Source: Epiperipatus broadwayi (lineage: Eukaryota; Onychophora; Udeonychophora; Euonychophora; Peripatidae). From it: a stretch of DNA of 64,000 bases. The notes under the pieces were generated by a model. It was not told the origin of the DNA and did no database searches. It saw only the letters and a list, made by a program, of their open reading frames with translations. The stretch's first letter is position 1; every line of letters starts with the position of its first letter. The position numbers were made by a program, and so were the translations under genes. Below are positions 55,186 through 64,000 of this stretch, piece by piece. The stretch spans positions 186,001 through 250,000 of the forward strand of contig JAQFVV010006271.1 in NCBI GenBank assembly GCA_028023455.1. The letters run 5' to 3'.

Positions 55186-55539
55186 AAACAATATAGACAA
55201 GCAATGTGGAGCTAACTGAGAATATTTTTCAAAACATGCTATAATAAAGAAATATAAAGTATTAGATATGTCATATGATCCAAGTAGTGATATGCACCAA
55301 TCTGAGTCCTTGGCAGTTGGAGTGATATAATTGGATGTTAATAAGTAGATTACCAGGTCACCTGCATGATATATTTGCTATTAGCACAAATTAAGATACA
55401 AAAAAAAAGTTCCTCATTAACACATATGTTCATTAGATATATAAGAAAAGCCTAAAACGATTACTTAATTAACGATTATATTATACGAAAAAGCTTCTTT
55501 CATAAATTTTTCGTTATCTTCCTTAGTATATGTAACAAT
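55186..55539. other. AT-rich non-coding, nothing recognised
   Basis: No supportable feature. Confidence 0.4.
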
Positions 55540-56260
55540 TTAAAAATCAGGCTAAGTTCAAACTTTAATTTAGTCACGGTCAATAATTTTTGGTTTATTT
55601 AAAGGATAAACACTAACCATAGGTGAATCAGCTATGGTTTTAAAACAATTATTGATGAGAGAATAAATATTAATTTTAGTGCATGTGTGAGTAGTTGCTT
55701 ACACAATATCATATATATATAAGTGTGTGTATGTGTGTAATTTAAATGGAAAACTATCCTTAGACTCATGTGATTATATAAATAGAAAGCGCTCCATGTC
55801 AGTACACGTTTTAAAATAATAAGTGATCACCTTATTTAAAAGCCAGATTTTTAATATAAGTGTATTACTTGAAATGGTTCAAATCATATATCTCGGGGCA
55901 GAGAAAGCATCTCATTTTTAACAACCTATAATAATGAATTATATTACTTTATATAAATGTAATTATTAAGTAATATAGCATTTAGATATATGAGTAATTT
56001 AGATGGAAACTCATGCACTACAAATAGTCAACACTTCACATCAATAAATGTTTTAAAAGAATCTTTACAAGTAATAAACTGATTTAAAAATTTGGCTGCT
56101 AAAATTAGACCAAGCTCTATTCCCAGCAATGTCAATGGATGTTGGTTCATTTAAAAGTCAGCTTTAAGAGTAAGTGGCCACCCATTCTTCTAAAGCATTT
56201 ATTGATGTGGAGTGCTGTCTATTTATAGTGTATGAGTGGAAGGATGGTTTTCTTCCATCC
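55540..56260 (+). repeat. Block of interspersed repeat family R2, about three diverged copies
   Basis: 55540-55735 matches 39785-39980 (GTTTTAAAACAATTATTGAT, GTGCATGTG...AGTAGTTGCTT). Weaker copies follow, with AAAGCATTTATTGATGTGGA at about 56190. Confidence 0.5.
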
Positions 56261-56410
56261 ATATTACATATATATCTAAATGCTATATTATTTCACAATT
56301 ATATACATGTATGTGTCTTAATAAACATTTATAGAACATTATATATAGTAATATTTAAATTCATTATAAAAACAGAAAGTACAAAATTTGGTGCAGATAT
56401 AGTACATGTT

Positions 56411-57256
56411 CGACGCCATTTTGAATTTTATAATTCATCCAAAATCCCCACTCACCCATTCAAGCGATAAATGACATCGATTATCAACAAGCATACTAAT
56501 CATAAATGTCATATTATATAACAATTGTAGTTCTTTTTTTAATTTAATGTATTTGTAATCATCTAGCCAATTTAAATTAATCTGTGTTCTTTATCTTGTA
56601 GTTAAGAAACAAAAGTATTGAAAAAAAATCTTAAACTAGTTTTCGATCAACACAAGTGCATATACCATTTAAATATGTATTAGCTAACAAATAAAAACAA
56701 TATTAATAAGATTATGGAGTTTATATTACTTTTAAAAAATAATAATAAGCGTTCAAGTGATCAACAGTAGGGAACAAAGAATTGCTGATAAGAAAAATCT
56801 AAAATGTTATTATTTGTAAAAATAATATGCTGTATTTCATATTTTATAAGTTATAATCTTTTAGCATATTAATGAAAAGTAGATTAATTAGGTTTTTTTT
56901 TTTAAGTAGAAAACTTAAATTGCCTTTTGATTTCTTTTATAGGCTTACAACAAAGATAAATTATATTTTGCTTTTTGAAAGATTTATGTAAAATGTGATA
57001 ACATACATTAATGCAAAGTATTTACTCACATTATTTGATTTTGATTTTTTTATTAAATGTTAAATATTGATCAAATTTAAGATTTTGATTTTTCAATATT
57101 CGATGGCAGTTGCAAACTGTGCATTTTGATTTTTTAATAAATGATGAAATTTGCGGTTTTGTAACCATCTTTTTTTTTGAAACTACATGTCGATATCATT
57201 TATCGCTTGAATTTGTCAGCAGGGATTTTGGCTGAGTTATAAAATTCAAAATGGCA
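56411..57256. mobile_element. Element with about 70-bp terminal inverted repeats, directly upstream of the Penelope RT
   Basis: Left arm 56411-56483 (GCCATTTTGAATTTTATAAT, CAAGCGATAAATGACATCGA) and right arm 57187-57256 are reverse complements with about 10 differences. The interior has no transposase frame. No clear target duplication. It may be the foldback 5' part of the adjacent Penelope-like copy. Confidence 0.65.
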
Positions 57257-57261
57257 TTGAG

Positions 57262-58640
57262 TGCATATTATATCGGCACCCAAAATTCATTAATGCTGAT
57301 ATCATGCCTCACCCTCACAAAAATAAAGGCATCTCCAACTCCAAATATTACCAAGTTTATCCATCTTCCACTAAAGCCCCTAGAATATTTGGCAATTCAA
57401 AGCTGCAGAAGCCTGGAGAACTGCTTTGTCTAATGATGGATTTTGGAAGAGTCCATTATTTCAAAACATCCAAGTTTGTTAATCAGTTGTTGGTTGATAG
57501 TTTGGGTTTTGGAACTTATTCCATCAATTCCTCTTTCCAATTTGTAAATAGAATTAAAAATGCTATCATCGATGATAATCACCAAATGGCCATGCTTGAT
57601 GTTAAAGAGCTATACAGATCTGTCGATAGGAAATTATCTATTCAGATCGTCCAGCAGGAACTCACAAACATCCATTTTCCAACCGACAGCATTAACTTCA
57701 TTTTGTCATTTTTTGTATTGGATAGACAATCATATATATCCTACTTTTGAAAATAAATGGTACACTATAAACAATGGTTGGGCTATAAGTCTTTCTCTTA
57801 GTGGAATAAACCAGCATCTTTTTGAACCACTTTGAGAATCAGATTATACCTAAATATCAATCTGATCATGGACGATGTATTCCTTGCAGCCAATTCCTTG
57901 CAGCCAATCCAACAACAAACCAACCTTATCATCAATACTACTTGGGAAGATGACTTAAAAAGATTGACATATTTGGACTTATGTCTAATTCAAACAGGAA
58001 TAAGCATAAATTATTCGATGATCATAAAGCCTCTTGAAGTCAGAGGCTTCATCCACCATAATTCCAATTCTCCAAACTTTCATAAATTTGCAGTCTTAAA
58101 CACCTTCTTATTTAGAAACTTGCATTTGTGAAAATTTGAATCTGACAGGAAAGATATATTTCACTATATCACAATTACTAACAAAATCAAACAATTTCAC
58201 AAGAAAATTACAGACAATATTAGAGACCTCAACCTTCCACACATTGCCTTCCCTTACATCCCTAAAATTGTTAACCAACTAGTGAAATCTTTATCTACTA
58301 GATTTAGAATCAGCTTTCATACACCTCCCTGCAAAGACAAAGTTGACCTTGATCAAACCCCCATGTATTTATAGCATCTCAGCCCTCAGCCTGAATGCTG
58401 TACTATTTACTGTGGTGAAACCAAAGCCACCATTAACAATAGGACCACTCAACATAAATACAAATATAAAACTACACAGATACATAATGACAATTTATCA
58501 ATATTTTTGGAACACTCAAAAAGGACAAGTCACATATTTGAACCCTCCAACCCTAGGATAGTATGCATTGAGAAGAATGACTATAAACAAAAAATCAAGG
58601 CAGTGTACTTTATTAATAGCAACAATAATCTCCATTAACA
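57262..58640 (+). pseudogene. Penelope-like retroelement: RT plus GIY-YIG endonuclease, frame broken
   Basis: Plus strand, in order across frames: KAPRIFGNSKLQKPGELL (57379-57423; family form PR.YGLPKIHKPG); MAMLDVKELYRSVDRKLSIQ (57587-57650; DV..LY with catalytic D); FENKWYTINNGWAISLSLSG (57746-57805; family form GLAMGSPLSP, G and M lost); MDDVFLAANSLQPIQQQ (57867-57920; YIDD region, first D as M); LTYLDLCL and IHHNSNSPNFHK (57965-58090); then FPYIPKIVNQLVKSL and FRISFHTPPCKDKVDL (58250-58350). A GIY-YIG start follows as PECCTIYCGETKATINNRTT (58390-58449) in another frame. One in-frame stop and several shifts make it inactive. The CC.IY.GET form resembles the Neptune-type group. Confidence 0.85.
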
Positions 58641-58763
58641 CATGCGACACTTGATTTGATATTTCCAAACATTGTGCTAATTAAATAATCTAAATATAAT
58701 TTGAATATTGCTATTTACATTCTACTCTACACTATTTGTTTGTTGTTTTTTTTTTTAACAGCC

Positions 58764-58800
58764 ATAAATATGAAGCTAAACGGCTCGAAAGCCTTAGCTG
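58764..58800 (+). ncRNA. Possible degenerate hammerhead motif 3' of the Penelope-like element
   Basis: ATATGA, AGC-TAAACG-GCT, CGAAA, GCC. It has a short stem II and the GAAA box in the position expected of a pseudo-LTR ribozyme, but the CUGAUGA box is poor. Tentative. Confidence 0.35.
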
Positions 58801-58809
58801 ACAAGTATT

Positions 58810-60129
58810 TTATCGATTCATATAAGTATTTATTATAGCTTCTTTTTCCAGCGCCTCAACACGCTGGTAATTTTGTTATATTTATTTTTGAGAAATCATT
58901 ACTCAACCACTTACTACAGGACACATTCTTTATCTATAATATATATAAAGAGATTTACTAACGCCTGAAAATTTAAGGTTTATTGTCTGATATATCCTAT
59001 CAAGTTAAGAGCTTCTTCCTAAAAGGAGAAACAGATAAGATTTTAAATAAGAGAATAACTGTGGTACGAAAATTTGAATTTTTGGAGATCTCAAACAACT
59101 TCTATCAAAAATTAGCTATATTTTAAAAATGAAAACAATCACCATGGCAACTCTTTAACGAATCTTTAAGATAAACAATGCCTGTCTCCCATAAATCATT
59201 CTCAAGATCATCATATTATTTTTAAATAATTTTTTTACTGGTCATTTGTTTTACATGTCCCATCAAGCAAAATGTAATTTTAAAATAGCTGTCTCTATTA
59301 GCAAAAATAGCAATGTTTCAGTCCATAGACTAATTTTTTACTTATGAGTTCACACATGGTATACAACTTTTATGCTACTATTCAATTCAATAAACATCAC
59401 ATAACCACCACTTCAATTCATGTAATATATATATATACTGCATTCTATAGATAAATAAAGTTTAGTAATTTTTTTTCATAATAAAAAAATGAGGAAAAAA
59501 TTTTTAAATTAAATATTGCTTACTTTAGAGGGTCTGCTTTGTTCCTCTTTCAACAGACTTTTAATGTTTGGAGTTGAGCAAAAGATTTTTCAAATGTGAA
59601 TCAGTCAGACTTGGTAATTATGATTCATCACTGGAATTCGTAAAAAAATGATAATTTTCATAAAAATAAAACTGCAAGGCTCACAAATAATGAACTATTA
59701 TAAAAGGAAAGTCAAAAATAATTATTGACTTATCCCATTAAAAATAGACAAGTGTAAAATGTCTAATTCAGAACGCATGTGAAACTTTTTTTTTTTTTAG
59801 TTTAATTCACTTTAACTGAATTTTTGCATTATTAATAAAATCTATTCTTTGATTATAGTATCGTTTTACAAAATCTACTCTTTAATTTATAATTTGTGAT
59901 TCTAGGCACTAAAAATAATCCTAAAATGTGTCAACTTTGAAGCATATGATATAGGTAGATCACTCCTGCTCTATAGTATTATTACATACAGAAAATTAAA
60001 TAATATATTGATTGTGCTTATAATTTTGACATTGTGTTTATAAATGTACAACATTACTTCATTAATTTCAAATTATAATGATAATCAAGTATCTAAACAA
60101 ATTTTTTATACATATTTTTCTCGGGAATA
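58810..60129. other. AT-rich non-coding, nothing recognised
   Basis: No supportable feature. Confidence 0.4.
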
Positions 60130-60230
60130 TTTAGTCTTTAAGGCTGGCTCTCTGCCTTCAGTGTTCTGAACTGCAACGATATTTATGTTTCAACTGCTTG
60201 GAAAGCCATCATCGGTCTACATACTAAAAT
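60130..60230 (-). ncRNA. Hammerhead-like motif, family E
   Basis: Minus strand: GACCGAUGA, UGGCUU-UCC-AAGCAGUU, GAAA, CAU. GCUU/AAGC forms stem II; the first box has CCGAUGA for CUGAUGA. A degenerate ribozyme of a Penelope-type copy is the likeliest source. Confidence 0.4.
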
Positions 60231-61129
60231 TTAAATATATTTTTAAAAATACTGCCTCTATATTCAATGTTTTTAATTGCACAATGCTGTTTTTATTTTT
60301 TTGATTATACAGAAAATCATGATAAGATGACATTCTAAAATTTAAACATGTTTAAAAAACATTGAAACTCTATACTTGTGTGAAAGATCTTAATTAGTTT
60401 ATATTTTAAATTTCAAATGTACTTTTTAAAAAGACTTCAAAGTTAAAAGGTGTATATTACTGATAAGAAGTAAGAATAAATTTAAAGTGCTGCCTATTTT
60501 CAAAAAATATCTTTTGGATTGTTAGAAACTTCTAATATGTGTAGATTTAAAATATTTTCAGTGATATTTCCATAGTTATCTATGTTGCAAAAATCTTCAT
60601 CTCTAATTCATCTTGCAGTTGAAAACCTTTATTAGTCTAATGTTGATAATAATTCCGTGACTCCATGTTAAATGACAGGAAAAATGACTCCATGTTAAAT
60701 GATAGGAAAAAAATATCTGGTGGTGAAAAAAAAAGAGTTTATACTCATTAAAAAACTAGCTAGCCATTAAATTAACTGCTTTTCATATACATCCTAATGT
60801 TGAAGTTTATATAGTAACATATATAAAAGAGTCTAAAATACTATTTCAGGCTAAGGTCACTTTTTTATCCTCCATAATCAAATAATAAAAAAAAGACAAT
60901 AATCAATATTAATTAATGATTTTTTTGTTTGTCATTTAGTTGAAGTGACAGGATAACTTGAATGATTAGGCAAAGGCTATTAGGGAAAAAATATATACTT
61001 GCAATTTTCGATTTCCTGCAAAAAATTATATGTTTAATCCAAATTAAATCCTAGATTTGTAAAAAAAAAAAAAAAATGTATTAACAACTACAATATGAGA
61101 TATTTTTAAAGTGGCATGAAGTGATGTAG
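60231..61129. other. AT-rich non-coding with a 26-bp tandem duplication at 60658-60710
   Basis: TGACTCCATGTTAAATGACA, GGAAAAA repeats once as TGACTCCATGTTAAATGATA, GGAAAAA. Nothing else recognised. Confidence 0.6.
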
Positions 61130-61225
61130 AGAAAAGAAGCAAGGAATCAAATAAATTGGATAAACTTGGAGAGATAATCCCAATGTGGATTGATAATGAA
61201 TGAAAATGATGATGATATGTTAATT
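61130..61225 (+). mobile_element. LINE-B 3'-end fragment with GATGATG tail
   Basis: AATTGGATAAACTTGGAGAG, ATAATCCCAATGTGGATTGA, TAATG then AATGATGATGATATG parallels the tails of the copies at 16976 and 36740, here in plus orientation. Confidence 0.6.
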
Positions 61226-61689
61226 AGGTAGTACTGTGACATTAAGTAATAAGATAGATTATGTATAAGTTTCTATTTATTGGTCAAATTAAACGTTTTT
61301 TTGTCTCTGTTAGAACTTTTAGTTCAAAGGGTATGCAAGCTTTTGGCATCTCTGAGCCACATCGGAAAAAGAAGAGTTGTCTTAGACCATATATTTAACA
61401 TAAAAACACTACCTAAAGTTGATAAGCAAAAAAAAAAAAGATTTATGAACAATTTTCAAAATATCCACTACTTCCGATAAGTAAAAAAGTCCTTAAATAA
61501 TAATTCCAATTTTGCGGCCTAACCAATTTGGAGAGTCTTAAAATCATCAAGAAATTACAAGTTTATGATCACTAATGTAGAAAATTTACATATCTAAGTA
61601 ATAGAACATCACTGATGTTTTTCACATTTTTTTTATTATAAAAGTAAAAGAGGAAAATATATAATTATTTGGACATTTGAGTGTGTACA
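61226..61689. other. AT-rich, one unrecognised 66-residue frame
   Basis: Plus frame 61280-61480 (LLVQRVCKLLASLSHIGKRR) matches no family that I know. It lies 5' of a hAT-like end and may belong to the same decayed transposon. Confidence 0.25.
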
Positions 61690-61834
61690 GTCTACTTTAA
61701 TCACATGATGGCATGCAATCACAAAAGTCTCACAATGTTTGAAATAAGTTTATGATTTTGTACTGGGCTGCATTCATAGCCATACTGGGCTGCATGTAGC
61801 TCCCAGACCACAGGTTGGACACTCCTGCTTTAGC
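61690..61834 (+). mobile_element. hAT-type terminal sequence (right end)
   Basis: GGGCTGCATGTAGCTCCCAG, ACCACAGGTTGGACACTCCT, G: the reverse complement begins CAGGAGTGTCCAACCTGTGG, the classic hAT/Charlie-like terminus that runs into a GGC-rich palindrome. No matching left end was found in the window, so the element is truncated or its left part has diverged. Confidence 0.65.
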
Positions 61835-62339
61835 TTTTCAAGTTACTACTCTTACAATTAAGCCAAACTTGTTAGATACTGATGTAGTGAAATAAACTGA
61901 GTCAAGAGAATGGCAGCAAAAATTAAAAAAACAGTGATAAGTTAACAATCTGTAGACATTGATTTTTAAATAGCTCGGTGGAATGTGTGTGTGTTTTTAA
62001 TATATAAACAATTAAGAAGCCTTATTTACCATGTATGCCGTATGCTAGGGGGAAAGAATTTTAATGTTATTGATCCTTATTACATCTTCTTGATAAGAAT
62101 AATTAAATATTCATAAAGACATTTAGTTGCTTTAATTTTTTTTTAGTTGCCATTTTTTGAAATGAGCAAGCTGAATAAGCATAAATCTGAAAAATGAATA
62201 CTAACCATGAATATAACATGAAACAATACATAGAAGTTTTTTAAATTTGTATCCAGATCTTGTGCATGACGGAAATGTGCTAATACATTATGGACTCTTA
62301 TACTTTATTTTCAATCATGGATAATTTCTAAATTCAAAT
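61835..62339. other. AT-rich non-coding, nothing recognised
   Basis: No supportable feature. Confidence 0.4.
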
Positions 62340-62740
62340 TCTCCAATCCATAATATCTCTTTTTCACAGATTCTTCATTACTTCACCCATCTACCTCTCA
62401 CGTGATCTTTTTCTAGGTCTTCTACAATCTTTTTGGTACCAGTGTGAGACTTCAATTTTCCATCTTTATTATTTCTTCTAACAATATGTTCAGTCTATCT
62501 CCAATATATATATATATGAAATGAATCATGACATATATAATAAAATAGAAATTATTTTCCTCAGCATTCTTCCTTATCTCATCCAATCTATCTCACACAC
62601 GATCTTTTTCTAGTTCTTTTACAATCCTTTGGAACCAGACTTCAATTATCCATTTTTGTCATTTCCCATAACAATATGTTCAGTCTAGCTCCATATATTT
62701 AGGACATAAATCACAACCTTTAGAATAAAATAGATATTCA
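62340..62740 (-). repeat. LINE-B 3' fragment, tandemly duplicated
   Basis: Two direct copies (62340-62510 and 62565-62715) share ACGATCTTTTTCTAGTTCTT-type and AACAATATGTTCAGTCTA words, matching 17060-17160 of the 17-kb LINE-B copy. Confidence 0.6.
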
Positions 62741-62762
62741 CGGTTTAAATATATATATATAT

Positions 62763-62822
62763 TAGTCAAGCGTTGGTGGCCTAGTGATTAGCATCCCGGT
62801 CAACGCATTTGACACATGAAAA
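62763..62822 (+). repeat. tRNA-derived SINE, internally deleted
   Basis: GTCAAGCGTTGGTGGCCTAG, TGATTAGCATCCCGGTCAAC has a box-A-like TGGCCTAGTGA. Start and end (GTCAAGC.TTGGTGG and GACACATGA) match the SINE at 10680-10800; box B is deleted. Confidence 0.55.
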
Positions 62823-64000
62823 TATATATTTTTTTTTGTTAAATTTTTTCTCCTCACTTTTTCTTTTATTAAACAATATATAAAAATCAATTACTACTTA
62901 TTTGAAACTATATATATGCAGTATATAAATATAAGTATGTACATGCCATGTAGTCATATTATTAAAACTGGAAAAAATGAATCGAAAATAATCATTGTTA
63001 AAGTATCTAAGCAACATGTAAATCTGCGAAGCTTTCTCTCATTCCATCTCCCAATCTCTTTATGACAATTTCTTCCGTTCTATAAAAGACGGCAAGATTC
63101 AGGATACACCAAACAGTCTAGGAAGATTTCCTCCAGCTATTAATATACTTTCCCAAAGAAGCAATTCAATTACTCAGTTTTCAAAAGAAAAAAAAAATGT
63201 CTTGCAATGTTTCAAACCTTTTAAAAAAATGATTCTATTTATTTTTCATTTCAATTTATTTTAATATCTCATGTTTCCAATTAAAAAGAAATGTATTTTC
63301 AGTAAAGAAAAAAAAGACAATAATTATTATACTAAATTATCAAGTTTAATATGAAATCAATTAAAGATTTTTTTGGAACAGAAAAAAGATTGGTGGAAGG
63401 TGGTGGTGGGGGGGGGGGTAAAAATCCTACCAGAGAATAAACTTTATTTGAATGCAAAACTATCCAATTTAGAAAATATTTATTAAAATCATAAATTTAA
63501 AAGAAGGATTAACAGAAAAAAAAAAAAACATAGACTACTATCTTATAATTAGTTGCTAGAAAAATCAAATGGAGTTCGGATCACAACGAATTCACCAGAT
63601 CGAAACAGTTTCTGCCAAATATTTTTTTTTACATTTTATGCCGGGTTTATTGGCTCAAACAGAGCCATCACGTGATTTATCAACCTCCGTGTGCAAAATA
63701 TAGGTGGCAGTCCAAGAATTAATAATAATAATAAAAATTGTATTAGAAAATATATTATTTAAAAAAAATACATTATGAATATCCTAAAAATTTAAAGAGA
63801 GGAAAATGGCTATAAATTATACTACAAAAGATTTTGTAGGTCATAACCCATCTTGAATCAATTCAAAATAAGAGAGCCAAAAAAAAAAAAATATTCTATG
63901 TGATTATTTGAATAAAACTCCTGTATTCAAGTAGATCATTTTGGTTTGGATTCTGTTTGATTTCTGTGTGGCTGACTATAAAATGAAATATCACTCATGT
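62823..64000. other. AT-rich non-coding, nothing recognised
   Basis: Contains a G-run at about 63405-63418 and A-runs. No supportable gene or repeat. Confidence 0.4.

Noticed and set aside
59950-59980. GATCACTCCTGCTCT as left end of the hAT at 61.8 kb
   Set aside because: Same orientation as the right end, whereas a terminal inverted repeat needs the reverse complement. Chance similarity.

Overview
This is an AT-rich, intron-rich metazoan window: long introns, GT-AG splice sites, LINEs with 3' microsatellite tails, Penelope-like elements, hAT, Helitron and foldback elements. I see no operons, no prokaryotic gene spacing and no CRISPR. It reads as a bilaterian invertebrate. The sequence alone does not let me name the phylum.

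One host gene is recognisable, on the minus strand. Three coding exons (52940-53378, 38155-38268, 19568-19710) join in phase 1-1 into a 231-residue four-transmembrane protein of the LHFPL (claudin/PMP22-like) family, closest to LHFPL2. Introns of 14.7 and 18.4 kb make up most of the window. An acceptor at 53408-53409 just upstream of the start codon means at least one untranslated 5' exon lies at higher coordinates. Hence 53.4-64 kb is probably 5' intron or flank, and 1-19 kb is 3' UTR and downstream flank.

Nearly everything else is mobile DNA. (a) LINE-A, an APE-type non-LTR element with a pentanucleotide 3' tail: a nearly complete copy at 28.9-32.4 kb, a head-to-head truncated copy at 32.8-34.4 kb, and 3' fragments at 2.3 and 55.0 kb. 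(b) LINE-B, RTE-like, with remnants at 3.0, 4.7, 10.1, 17, 36.7, 61.1 and 62.4 kb. (c) Penelope-like pieces at 13.9 kb (GIY-YIG) and 57.3-58.7 kb (RT plus GIY-YIG). (d) A hAT/ZBED5-like transposon at 21.3-24.2 kb. (e) A Helitron remnant at 34.9-35.7 kb. (f) tRNA-derived SINEs, foldbacks, a CAC-ended MITE nested in a minisatellite, and tandem duplications.

The most striking system is a set of short composite retroelements carrying hammerhead-ribozyme motifs. Family A (9.2, 37.6, 42.2-43.7 and 54.1 kb, plus 1.2 kb and older relics) has about 455-nt units arranged as minus-oriented units followed by inverted plus-oriented units. Four copies share the same outer ends and are flanked by 11-13 bp target duplications. 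The 1.5-kb copy at 42230-43735 has two tandem ribozymes on each strand. Families B (20.4 and 52.6 kb) and C (24.2 and 24.3 kb) have different ribozymes but similar logic. These resemble animal retrozymes or Penelope pseudo-LTRs. The degenerate Penelope-like elements here are plausible relatives of the mobilising enzyme.
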